From the NCBI GenBank assembly GCA_950071875.1, contig CATMNW010000110.1, forward strand, positions 1-7,505: 7,505 nt of DNA, read 5' to 3'. Positions 1 to 6,498 of this stretch are shown in pieces. The stretch is from an uncultured Erythrobacteraceae bacterium. GTDB taxonomy: Bacteria; Pseudomonadota; Alphaproteobacteria; Sphingomonadales; Sphingomonadaceae. Position 1 is the stretch's first letter; every line of letters starts with the position of its first letter. A program made the translations under genes and the position numbers. Under the pieces are notes generated by a model. It saw only the letters and a program-made list of their open reading frames with translations, was not told the DNA's origin and did not search any database.

Positions 1-1
1 C

Positions 2-1165
2 GCCAAGACTCCCGACGCCCCCGACAGCACCAAGGGCATCTCGCTCTTCATCGTGCCCAAATTCGTGCTCGACGACGACGGCAACCCGGGCGAGCGCAAC
101 ACGGTGATGTGCGGCTCGATCGAGGAGAAGATGGGAATCCACGGCAACTCGACCTGCGTCATGAACTATGACGGCGCGACAGGTTACCTTGTCGGCGAGG
201 AGAACAAGGGTCTCGCCGCGATGTTCATCATGATGAACGCTGCGCGCCTCGGGGTCGGCATCCAGGGCCTCAGCCAGGCCGAAGTGTCGTACCAGAACGC
301 GGTCGATTATGCCGGCGATCGGCGCCAGGGCCGCGCTCTGACTGGCCCGGCCGAACCCAGCGAGCCCGCCGACACGCTGTTCGTCCATCCTGACGTGCGT
401 CGCATGCTGATGGACGGCAAGGCGTTTACCGAGGGCTTCCGCGCGCTGTGCTTGTGGGGTGCCCTGCAGGTCGACCTGTCGCATGCCGCCGCGAGCGAGG
501 AAGAACGCCAGATGGCCGACGACCTCATCAGCCTACTGACCCCGGTGATCAAGGGCTACGGCACCGACAAGGGTTACGAGATCGCGACCAACATGCAGCA
601 GGTCTATGGCGGCCACGGCTACATCGAGGAATGGGGCATGAGCCAGTACGTCCGTGATGCCCGTATCGCCCAGATCTACGAAGGAACCAATGGTGTGCAG
701 GCAATGGACCTGTGCGGCCGCAAGCTTGCCAGCAAGGGCGGCGCGGCAATCCAGGCATTCTTCAAGGCCGTCGGCGAAGACATCGCAGTAGCGAAGGAAG
801 ACGAACACCTCGGCGCGATGGCTGAGCAGCTTGAAAAGGCGCTCGGCCAGCAACAGGCTGCAACCATGTGGTTCATGCAGAACGCCATGCAGAACCCCAA
901 CCATCTGGGTGCTGGCGCACACCACTACATGCACATCATGGGTATCGTGACACTGGGCTGGATGTGGCTGCGCATGGCCAAGGTTGCACAGACCGCCTTG
1001 GCCAGTGGCAGTGATGACAAGGCCTTCTATGAGGCTAAGCTGGCCACTGCGCGCTACTATATGGATCGGTATCTGCCCGATGCTGGCGCACTTCGCCGCA
1101 AGCTGGAAGCAGGCAGCGAAAGCATGATGGCGCTGGGCGAAGAAGCCTTCGCAACCGCGGCCTGA
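2..1165 (+). CDS. Acyl-CoA dehydrogenase, C-terminal part (5' end outside window)
   Basis: This is the last 387 residues of an FAD-dependent acyl-CoA dehydrogenase, which oxidises an acyl-CoA to the trans-2-enoyl-CoA and passes electrons to electron-transfer flavoprotein. The reading frame is open from base 2, so the GTG at 53 is an internal valine (context ISLFIVPKFV), not a start; about 200 N-terminal residues are missing. Visible family features are GYLVGEENKGL, the helical block ARLGVGIQGLSQAE, YGGHGYIEEWGMSQYVRDA, and IYEGTNGVQ, where the Glu coded at 680-682 matches the catalytic base of the family. The last roughly 150 residues form the extra C-terminal domain found in the approximately 600-residue subfamily (PF12806 type) that also includes DmdC, the 3-methylmercaptopropionyl-CoA dehydrogenase. 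The substrate cannot be read from sequence, so I give no symbol. The gene ends at TGA 1163-1165, followed by a terminator. Family identity is near certain. Confidence 0.95.
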   Translation, partial: AKTPDAPDSTKGISLFIVPKFVLDDDGNPGERNTVMCGSIEEKMGIHGNSTCVMNYDGATGYLVGEENKGLAAMFIMMNAARLGVGIQGLSQAEVSYQNAVDYAGDRRQGRALTGPAEPSEPADTLFVHPDVRRMLMDGKAFTEGFRALCLWGALQVDLSHAAASEEERQMADDLISLLTPVIKGYGTDKGYEIATNMQQVYGGHGYIEEWGMSQYVRDARIAQIYEGTNGVQAMDLCGRKLASKGGAAIQAFFKAVGEDIAVAKEDEHLGAMAEQLEKALGQQQAATMWFMQNAMQNPNHLGAGAHHYMHIMGIVTLGWMWLRMAKVAQTALASGSDDKAFYEAKLATARYYMDRYLPDAGALRRKLEAGSESMMALGEEAFATAA

Positions 1166-1191
1166 CGCTTCGCAAATATCTCTGAGTAGGG

Positions 1192-1219
1192 AAGGCCCGG
1201 GCTTCGGCTCGGGCCTTTT
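1192..1219 (+). terminator. Rho-independent terminator with UUCG tetraloop
   Basis: An 11-bp stem pairs 1192-1202 with 1207-1217, including one G-U pair (1200:1209). It is capped by a C(UUCG)G tetraloop and followed by TTTT (1216-1219, the first two within the stem). It lies 26 bases after the acyl-CoA dehydrogenase stop and 4 bases beyond the stop of the convergent hydrolase gene. On the opposite strand the wobble pair becomes an A-C mismatch and the T tract is weak (TTCCCT), so it mainly serves the + strand gene, with some bidirectional action possible. Confidence 0.85.
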
Positions 1220-1223
1220 CGTA

Positions 1224-1922
1224 TCAGGCAAGCACCTCTTCAAACAGACCGAGCATCGCGGCCCAGCTTTGTCGATCGGCGCTGGCATTATAAGCTGGGT
1301 TCGGCTCACCATCGAGTGTCTGCGGATTGGTGAACCCGTGTTCTACGCCGGCATAGCTGTGAAAATGCCAGTCAGCTTTGACACTGTCCATTTCCTGCCA
1401 GAACCCAAGGACCTGCTCTCGTGGTACAAGGGCGTCGGCATCGCCATGGCACACGAGTATGCGGGGCTTGATTTTCATGTCTGCGGGGAGTGCGGTTTCG
1501 AGCATCCCGTGGAAGCTGAACACAGCTGCTAGATCCTGCCCGTCACGCGCCATTTCGAGCACCGCCATGCCGCCCAAGCAAAAACCGATTGCAAGCTGCG
1601 GAGCTTCGGGCTCGAGCCGGCTCAGCAAATGCAGTGTTGCGCGCAACCTATTGCGCATCGCCGCCGGATCGGAGCGGAGCCTGCGCATTGCGGCAAACGC
1701 TTCCTCTGCGTTCGAAGGTGCTTCGGGCCCGTAGAAATCGCCGATAATTACTGCGAACCCGGCTTCGACGAGCTGTGCGGCCTTCGCCTCGACGTTCGGT
1801 GTCGAGTTCATGAAGGTCGGATAGACGGCGACTGCCGCACGCGGCTGCATGTCAGGGCGCGCGTGCAGGGCGGTCAGTTCGACCGCCCCGTCGCTATATC
1901 CGACCTTCTTGAACTTCATCAT
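1224..1922 (-). CDS. Dienelactone hydrolase family protein
   Basis: This is a 232-residue single-domain alpha/beta hydrolase of the dienelactone hydrolase family, close to the usual family length. The catalytic triad is visible: nucleophile Cys115 in GFCLGG, Asp163 in HGDADALVP, and His195 in GVEHGF. The early motif GDFYGPEAP (61-69) is also typical. There is no signal peptide, so it should be cytosolic. Family members cleave dienelactones in chloroaromatic degradation, but many are general carboxylesterases of unknown substrate, and no aromatic-degradation genes lie nearby. The start ATG (1920-1922) overlaps the cysK stop as ATGA and is followed by a second ATG one codon on, so the exact initiator is ambiguous; only a weak GGA precedes it. 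Translation is probably coupled to cysK as the last gene of the MFS-cysK-hydrolase unit. The family call is firm and the substrate unknown. Confidence 0.93.
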   Translation of the reverse strand: MMKFKKVGYSDGAVELTALHARPDMQPRAAVAVYPTFMNSTPNVEAKAAQLVEAGFAVIIGDFYGPEAPSNAEEAFAAMRRLRSDPAAMRNRLRATLHLLSRLEPEAPQLAIGFCLGGMAVLEMARDGQDLAAVFSFHGMLETALPADMKIKPRILVCHGDADALVPREQVLGFWQEMDSVKADWHFHSYAGVEHGFTNPQTLDGEPNPAYNASADRQSWAAMLGLFEEVLA

Positions 1923-2836
1923 TCCGGCAGGAAGTCAGGCACCGAAAGGTAACGCTCGCCAGTATCGTAGTTGAAGCCGAGAACACGACTTCCTTCCGGA
2001 AGGTCAGCCAATTTCATTTTGATAGCGGCCAGTGTGGCTCCGCTAGAAATTCCGACAAGCAAGCCTTCCTTCGCAGCACACTGCCGGGCCATTTCCTTGG
2101 CATCGGCTGCATCGACCTGGATTGCACCTTCGATGCTTCCGGTATGAAGATTGCCAGGAATGAAACCCGCGCCGATGCCCTGAATGGGGTGGGGGCCGGG
2201 CTGGCCACCGCTGATCACGGGGGAGAGCGCAGGCTCGACGCCCCAGGCTTTCATCTGCGGCCAGGTTTTCTTCAGTTCTTCGGCGCAGCCCGTCAGATGG
2301 CCACCGGTGCCAACGCCGGTGATCAGAGCATCGATTGGAGTATCCGCAAAGTCGGTCAAAATTTCCTGCGCAGTCGTGCGCGCATGGACTTTCCAGTTGC
2401 TTTCATTGTCGAACTGGCTCGGCATCCAGGCACCGTCGGTCTGTTCGACCAGTTCCTGCGCGCGTTCGATCGCGCCCTTCATGCCCTTTTCCTTGGGCGT
2501 GAGATCGAAGCTGGCACCATAGGCCAGCATCAGGCGGCGACGCTCCACGCTCATGCTTTCGGGCATGACGAGGATGAGCTTGTAGCCCTTGACCGCGGCG
2601 GTCATCGCAAGGCCGATACCCGTATTGCCGCTGGTCGGTTCGATGATCGTGCCACCTTCCTTCAGCTTGCCCGCCTTTTCGGCATCTTCGATCATGGCCA
2701 GGCCGATCCGATCCTTGATCGATCCACCGGGATTGGCGCGCTCGTTCTTCACCCACACTTCGTGGTCGGGAAACAAGCGGGCGAGGCGAATATGGTGGGT
2801 GTCGCCGATAGTGGCGAGAACGGAATCGGCTTTCAT
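1919..2836 (-). CDS. cysK: Cysteine synthase A (O-acetylserine sulfhydrylase)
   Basis: This 305-residue PLP enzyme makes L-cysteine and acetate from O-acetyl-L-serine and sulfide in the cytosol, the last step of sulfate assimilation. Fold-type II landmarks are all present: the PLP lysine Lys41 in NPGGSIKDRIG, the substrate-binding loop PTSGNTGIG (68-76), the PLP-phosphate loop GVGTGGHLTG (174-183), and GISSGA (262-267), whose serines contact the PLP ring nitrogen. The length matches CysK and there is no CBS regulatory domain, which argues against cystathionine beta-synthase. CysM or another O-acetylserine-using paralogue cannot be excluded from sequence alone. Start ATG 2834-2836 is preceded by a good AGGAG about 8 bases upstream and overlaps the MFS stop by ATGA; its own stop overlaps the start of the hydrolase in the same way. 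It is the middle gene of a tightly packed three-gene unit. Confidence 0.94.
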   Translation of the reverse strand: MKADSVLATIGDTHHIRLARLFPDHEVWVKNERANPGGSIKDRIGLAMIEDAEKAGKLKEGGTIIEPTSGNTGIGLAMTAAVKGYKLILVMPESMSVERRRLMLAYGASFDLTPKEKGMKGAIERAQELVEQTDGAWMPSQFDNESNWKVHARTTAQEILTDFADTPIDALITGVGTGGHLTGCAEELKKTWPQMKAWGVEPALSPVISGGQPGPHPIQGIGAGFIPGNLHTGSIEGAIQVDAADAKEMARQCAAKEGLLVGISSGATLAAIKMKLADLPEGSRVLGFNYDTGERYLSVPDFLPE

Positions 2837-4143
2837 GGCATCTGCTCCTGCAGCTTTTCTTCGGGGGGAGTGTCTAGCAATTCATCAGGCGGGTCAAAGG
2901 TCCGCGTCGTACGCAAAACGGGAAAGATGCGCGCCCACAAGGCGACGGTAACGATCGCTCCGATTCCGCCGCTAACAATCGCGAAGACCGGACCGACAAG
3001 GAAAGCGAGGCTGCCGGAGAAGAAGTCGCCAAACTCGTTCGAGGCGCTGATGGTGAGCAGGCTGACCGACGACACGCGGCCGCGCTTGTCGTCCGGCGTG
3101 TGAAGCTGGATCAGTGACTGGCGAATATACACACTGAACATGTCAGCGGCACCAACGATGAAGAGCATCGCCAGGCTGAGAGGCATGAACGTGGAAAATC
3201 CGAAAATCACAGTGGCAAGGCCGAAGAGCGCGACCGCCCACAGCATTTTTGGCCCGACGTTCGTTCGCAGGGGACGGAAACTGAACCACAGCGCTGTAAG
3301 TGCCGCACCGACCGCCGGCGCCATGGCCAGTTGTGCAAGACCCGTTTCACCGACCTGAAGGATATCGCGGGCGTAAACCGGGAACAGGGCCGTAGCCCCG
3401 GCGAGGAATACCGCAAAGAGATCGAGAGTGATGGCTCCGAGCACCATCTTGTTCCGAACCACATATCGCAGCCCTTCCACCATCGCGTGGATTGGCCGCT
3501 GGTTCTGCGGTCGAGCAGGCTGGGGCACTTTGCCGATCAGCGACAGGGCAAGAAGCGATACAGCGAAAAGACCACCTGCAACGAAATACGGCAATGCCGG
3601 CAGGATGGCATAGGTATAGCCACCGATCGCTGGACCAACGATCATGCCCACCTGCCAGGCTATGCTGGACAGGGCGATGGCGTTGGGCAGGATAGCCTTG
3701 GGAACGAGATTGGGCGCCAGTGCGGACAATGCCGGCCCGTTGAACGCACGAACGATACCGAGAACGATCGCTACTGCGAACAGGGCGGTTAGGGTAAGGC
3801 TATCGTTCCAAGTCAGCCATGCCAGAGTTCCGGCACAGCCGAACTGCGCAAGAACGGTTAGGCGAGCGATATTCCGGCGGTCGAAATGATCTGCCGCCCA
3901 GCCCGAAAACGGCGTGAGCAAAAACAATGGAATGAACTGCAACAGGCCGATCAAAGCCAATTGGCCCGAAGCTGCCGCCACACCCAGTCCGCCATCCCTC
4001 GCGATATTGTAGGTCTGCCAACCGATGATCAGCATCATCGCGTATTGGGCCAGCGTCATCGACAGGCGAGATATGAAATAAGCGCGAAAGTTCGCGATTC
4101 GCAGTGGTGAAGTATCCGGTGAAGGCGCAGCGGTTCCGCTCAT
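2833..4143 (-). CDS. MFS transporter (probable exporter, MFS_3/EntS-like)
   Basis: This 436-residue inner-membrane protein of the major facilitator superfamily has about twelve hydrophobic segments, split by a cytoplasmic loop near residues 203-225 (rich in Pro, Gln and Arg). The signature loop between helices 2 and 3 is GWAADHFDRRN (81-91). Helix 5 carries VGMIVGPAIGGY (165-176), and RGRVSSVSLL (354-363) is typical of the MFS_3 group, which includes the enterobactin exporter EntS. The acidic, proline-rich C-terminal tail after residue 416 looks cytoplasmic. ATG 4141-4143 is the earliest possible start because an in-frame TGA lies at 4168-4170 on this strand; no Shine-Dalgarno sequence precedes it, and a 14-bp hairpin ends 13 bases upstream. 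It is the first gene of a unit with cysK and the hydrolase. Export of a thiol or sulfur metabolite is a possible job, but only by context; the substrate is unknown. Confidence 0.9.
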   Translation of the reverse strand: MSGTAAPSPDTSPLRIANFRAYFISRLSMTLAQYAMMLIIGWQTYNIARDGGLGVAAASGQLALIGLLQFIPLFLLTPFSGWAADHFDRRNIARLTVLAQFGCAGTLAWLTWNDSLTLTALFAVAIVLGIVRAFNGPALSALAPNLVPKAILPNAIALSSIAWQVGMIVGPAIGGYTYAILPALPYFVAGGLFAVSLLALSLIGKVPQPARPQNQRPIHAMVEGLRYVVRNKMVLGAITLDLFAVFLAGATALFPVYARDILQVGETGLAQLAMAPAVGAALTALWFSFRPLRTNVGPKMLWAVALFGLATVIFGFSTFMPLSLAMLFIVGAADMFSVYIRQSLIQLHTPDDKRGRVSSVSLLTISASNEFGDFFSGSLAFLVGPVFAIVSGGIGAIVTVALWARIFPVLRTTRTFDPPDELLDTPPEEKLQEQMP

Positions 4144-4156
4144 TGCGGACGCATGA

Positions 4157-4188
4157 CAGGCCCGCCTTCACTTGTGAAGACGAGCCTG
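4157..4188 (-). promoter_or_regulatory. Hairpin in the leader of the MFS-cysK unit
   Basis: The arms 4157-4170 and 4175-4188 enclose a 4-base loop (4171-4174). Read as minus-strand RNA all 14 positions pair, two of them as G-U (4162:4183 and 4165:4180). Read as + strand RNA these two become C-A mismatches. On the minus strand there is no U tract after the stem; on the + strand TTTT follows at 4190-4193. It lies between the PilZ stop and the MFS start. It may be an attenuating or protective leader stem, or a leaky terminator for the PilZ gene. The structure is clear and the role is inferred. Confidence 0.55.
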
Positions 4189-4217
4189 CTTTTCGTTCTA
4201 GTAGAAGCTGTTGCGGC

Positions 4218-4556
4218 TTAGCGCAGCTTGCGCAGGCGCGGATTGGGCTGCAGCGTATCGATCAGGGCAAGAAAGTCATCCACGCGGATGATGCGTTCGA
4301 ACTGAAAGCCGGCGCGGTTATCGCGCGTCCAGATGCAATATGCCTCGATACGCCCGATAACTGGCAGGCGCACGATCACGCGTTCGCCGCGACCAATGCC
4401 GTCGGAATTGTCGACCATGAAGCCGTTTGCGGAAATGTTCGCGATATGCAGTCGCACGTCGCCCTTGCCGAAATGCTCGGCAATGACAGGATGGTCGACC
4501 GGATGGCGCGCCATGCGCCTCTGGTCGGTTACGCTCAGTTGTGCTCCGGCACTCAT
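4218..4556 (-). CDS. PilZ domain protein (putative cyclic-di-GMP receptor)
   Basis: This is a small, stand-alone PilZ domain protein of 112 residues, without a signal peptide or membrane segment. The two cyclic-di-GMP contact motifs are recognisable: RRMAR (13-17, the RxxxR motif) and NISANG (40-45, a variant of D/NxSxxG). Strands such as GERVIVRLPVIG and the later CIWTRDNRAGFQFE fit the PilZ beta barrel. I prefer ATG 4554-4556 to the in-frame TTG at 4572-4574, because that TTG overlaps the GAGGG ribosome-binding site (4568-4572), which sits 11 bases before the ATG. Such proteins usually act by binding the second messenger and then a partner affecting motility, polysaccharide or adhesion; no partner is encoded in this window. 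It stands alone between tyrS and the MFS gene, with 74 bases to the latter, and could be co-transcribed with it. Confidence 0.85.
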   Translation of the reverse strand: MSAGAQLSVTDQRRMARHPVDHPVIAEHFGKGDVRLHIANISANGFMVDNSDGIGRGERVIVRLPVIGRIEAYCIWTRDNRAGFQFERIIRVDDFLALIDTLQPNPRLRKLR

Positions 4557-4566
4557 CTGCTGGCGA

Positions 4567-4573
4567 TCCCTCA
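4567..4573 (-). promoter_or_regulatory. Ribosome-binding site deciding the PilZ start
   Basis: The minus strand reads TGAGGGA here, 10-11 bases before ATG 4556. This supports the ATG start over the upstream in-frame TTG, which lies within the same stretch. Confidence 0.6.
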
Positions 4574-4669
4574 ATAGTTAAACAATCGAGACATCCTATG
4601 CGCCCAAAAGGCTAGCAATTGGTAAACCCGGCCCGCTGTGAACCTATGCAAAAGCCGGTTTGCCGATGG

Positions 4670-5899
4670 TTAGCGCCGGATAACCGCATGCTTCTTTTTG
4701 CCCAGGCTCAACTTCGCCTCCGCGCCCTCGTCTACGGAGACCAGATAACCCGGGTCCAAAACGGTTTCGCCGTCGAGCTTTACCGCGCCTTCGGCAAGCT
4801 TGCGCTTTGCTTCCCCGTTCGACGCAGTGAAGCCGAGCGCTGTCAGAACTGCCCCAATGCGCATGCCCTCGGCGCCAACTTCGACGGAAGGCAGATCCTC
4901 CCCCGAGCCACCCCTCGCGAAGGTTTCCTTCGCCGTGTTTTCGGCAAGCCGTGCTGCTTCATCACCCCGAACGAGTTTGGTTACTTCATTGGCAAGAACC
5001 GTTTTCGCCTGATTGATTTCGGCGCCCTCAAGCGACTCGAGACGCGCGATCTCGTCCAGCGGCAGGTCGGTGAAGAGTTTTAGGAAACGCCCGACATCGC
5101 GATCGTCGACATTGCGCCAATATTGCCAAAAGTCATAATTCGGCAGTTGTTCCTCGTTAAGCCAGACAGCGCCCGATGCGGTCTTGCCCATCTTTCCACC
5201 GTCGGCAGTTGTCAGCAACGGGGTGGTCAATCCGTATAGCTCCACCCCATCCATGCGACGGCCCAATTCCATCCCGTTGACGATATTGCCCCATTGGTCG
5301 CTACCGCCCATCTGAAGCCGAACACCCATCTCCTGTGACAGATACCGGAAATCGTAACCTTGCAGGATCATGTAGTTGAATTCGAGAAAGGTCATCGGTT
5401 GCTCGCGTTCGAGGCGTAGCCGCACGGAATCGAACGCAAGCATCCGGTTCACCGTGAAATGCGTGCCGACCTTCTGCAGCATCTCGATGTATCCGAGTGT
5501 CGAAAGCCAATCGTGATTGTTCACCATCACCGCATCGGTAGGACCGTCGCCGAAGGTTAGCAAACGTTCGAACACCTTCCTGATACCAGCGATATTCTCG
5601 TCGATCGCAGCATCGCTAAGCATCTTGCGACTCTCGTCTCGGCCGGTCGGATCGCCGATGCGCGTTGTTCCACCACCCATCAGCACGATGGGTTTGTGAC
5701 CCGTCTGCTGCATACGGCGCAGCATCATGATCTGTACCAGGCTACCGATATGGAGCGAGGGTGCGGTCGCATCGAAGCCGATGTACCCTGGCACGATGGA
5801 TTGCGCAGCAAGCTGGTCGAGGCCTACGGCATCGGTAGCTTGATGGATGTAGCCCCGCTCATCGAGAAGGCGCAGGAGATCGGAAGAGTAACTGCTCAT
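4670..5899 (-). CDS. tyrS: Tyrosyl-tRNA synthetase
   Basis: This class I aminoacyl-tRNA synthetase charges tRNA-Tyr with tyrosine using ATP. From the chosen start the protein is 409 residues, a normal length for bacterial TyrRS. Key elements in order: GYIGFDATAPSLHIGS with the HIGH-equivalent HIGS at 50-53; tyrosine-pocket residues in NYMILQGYD (175-183); GGSDQWGN (198-205); the KMSKS-equivalent KMGKT at 236-240; and a C-terminal S4 RNA-binding domain from about 350 (GEAKRKLAEGAVKLDGE). The frame extends upstream to 5968, but ATG 5897-5899 (MSSYSSDLL) is preferred. The extra 23 residues (MRSEKACASHLGR...) are not family-like, would run through the inverted repeat at 5944-5968, and AGAGG lies about 10 bases before ATG 5899. 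It is divergent from the DOMON-like gene. It is probably a single-gene unit: 113 bases separate its stop from the PilZ start, with no convincing terminator between. Confidence 0.97.
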   Translation of the reverse strand: MSSYSSDLLRLLDERGYIHQATDAVGLDQLAAQSIVPGYIGFDATAPSLHIGSLVQIMMLRRMQQTGHKPIVLMGGGTTRIGDPTGRDESRKMLSDAAIDENIAGIRKVFERLLTFGDGPTDAVMVNNHDWLSTLGYIEMLQKVGTHFTVNRMLAFDSVRLRLEREQPMTFLEFNYMILQGYDFRYLSQEMGVRLQMGGSDQWGNIVNGMELGRRMDGVELYGLTTPLLTTADGGKMGKTASGAVWLNEEQLPNYDFWQYWRNVDDRDVGRFLKLFTDLPLDEIARLESLEGAEINQAKTVLANEVTKLVRGDEAARLAENTAKETFARGGSGEDLPSVEVGAEGMRIGAVLTALGFTASNGEAKRKLAEGAVKLDGETVLDPGYLVSVDEGAEAKLSLGKKKHAVIRR

Positions 5900-5943
5900 G
5901 ATAGTTGGGCCTCTAGCAGCGGTTGATGCACGCCCCAAGTGGC

Positions 5944-5968
5944 TTGCGCAGGCTTTTTCGCTGCGCAA
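5944..5968. repeat. 8-bp inverted repeat between tyrS and the DOMON-like gene
   Basis: TTGCGCAG (5944-5951) and CTGCGCAA (5961-5968) form a perfect dyad around a 9-base spacer. It sits 45-69 bases upstream of the tyrS start and 11 bases upstream of the preferred start of the + strand gene. It could be an operator dyad in the divergent promoter region or a leader hairpin for either transcript. There is no adjacent U tract after the second arm on either strand, so a terminator is unlikely. No confident -35/-10 pair was found around it. Confidence 0.5.
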
Positions 5969-5979
5969 TAGCGTGCCCC

Positions 5980-6498
5980 ATGCGCGATCTGATCTTGCAC
6001 CCGCACTGCCGACCCGGCCGGATTACCCGCGCCGCGGCCGATATCCGCCCCACTGCGGAAGGTTGCACAGCGCGCTTTCGCTTTGAAGGGGACATTGCAG
6101 TCATCAAAATTCCGGAAACGCAGGAGCCAACTCGAACGGATGAACTTTGGAAGTCGACCTGTTTCGAGATTTTCTGGCAGCCGGAAAACGGTTCGAGCTA
6201 CCGCGAGTTCAACCTTTCACCATCGAAGCGGTGGGCCTGTTACGAATTCGACGATTATAGATCAAACATGCGCGACGCCCCGGCGGAGGTTGCGATCGAA
6301 TGCAGCCGAGACGCGGCTTCACTCGACCTGACCTGCAATATCTCATCCGAATTGCCGGTTCCGGCAGCCATCGGGCTGAGCGCGATTGGCGAAGTCGAGG
6401 ACGGTGCACTTCAATATTGGGCGCTCGATTTTGCGCCGGGCAAACCCGATTTCCATTCAGGCGTTTGCCGCAACATTCATCTTGGAGATCGGCTATGA
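5980..6498 (+). CDS. DOMON-like domain protein, partner of NamZ-type gene
   Basis: This 172-residue protein is a stand-alone DOMON-like domain, a beta-sandwich related to carbohydrate-binding modules. Recognisable blocks are LILHPHCRPG at the N terminus, RTDELWKSTCFEIFW (52-66), YREFNLSPSKRWACYEF with DDYR (74-94), and YWALDFAPGKPDFHSG (146-161), the pattern I know from proteobacterial proteins annotated as DOMON-like. Function is unproven; sugar binding is inferred from the fold. I chose ATG 5980 because the conserved LxLHP block starts right after it; the frame is open back to TTG 5923 and ATG 5926, but that extension is Arg- and Cys-rich, not family-like, and contains the inverted repeat. 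No clear ribosome-binding site precedes either start. No signal peptide is visible. Its TGA overlaps the next start as ATGA, so the two products are probably made together and may act on the same substrate. Confidence 0.8.
   Translation: MRDLILHPHCRPGRITRAAADIRPTAEGCTARFRFEGDIAVIKIPETQEPTRTDELWKSTCFEIFWQPENGSSYREFNLSPSKRWACYEFDDYRSNMRDAPAEVAIECSRDAASLDLTCNISSELPVPAAIGLSAIGEVEDGALQYWALDFAPGKPDFHSGVCRNIHLGDRL

Noticed and set aside
533..1312. 259-codon open frame on the minus strand opposite the acyl-CoA dehydrogenase gene
   Set aside because: It is antisense to a clearly real gene, its translation is rich in Cys and His without recognisable motifs, and it runs into the terminator and the hydrolase gene. 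GC-rich codon bias commonly leaves such mirror frames open.
2144..3103. 319-codon open frame on the + strand opposite cysK and the end of the MFS gene
   Set aside because: CysK and MFS motifs on the other strand are unmistakable. The + strand translation has no family features and spans two real genes, so it is a shadow frame.
3331..3792. 153-codon open frame on the + strand inside the MFS gene
   Set aside because: It lies fully inside the MFS gene, and its polar, low-complexity translation matches no family I know.
4144..4217. Known sulfur or SAM riboswitch upstream of the MFS-cysK unit
   Set aside because: The 74-base gap is largely filled by one simple stem-loop, and I could not find the conserved core of SAM-II or related classes.
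4104..4577. 157-codon + strand frame opposite the PilZ gene
   Set aside because: The minus strand encodes a PilZ domain with both binding motifs and a plausible ribosome-binding site; the + frame shows no motif.
4557..4669. Possible promoter for the PilZ gene and terminator for tyrS in the 113-base gap
   Set aside because: Candidate -35/-10 pairs had wrong spacing or few matches. The only stem after tyrS (around 4653-4665) has about 4 base pairs before CTTTT, too weak to call.
5900..5968. Longer tyrS form starting at 5968
   Set aside because: The added 23 residues do not resemble TyrRS N-termini, and a purine-rich site precedes ATG 5899.
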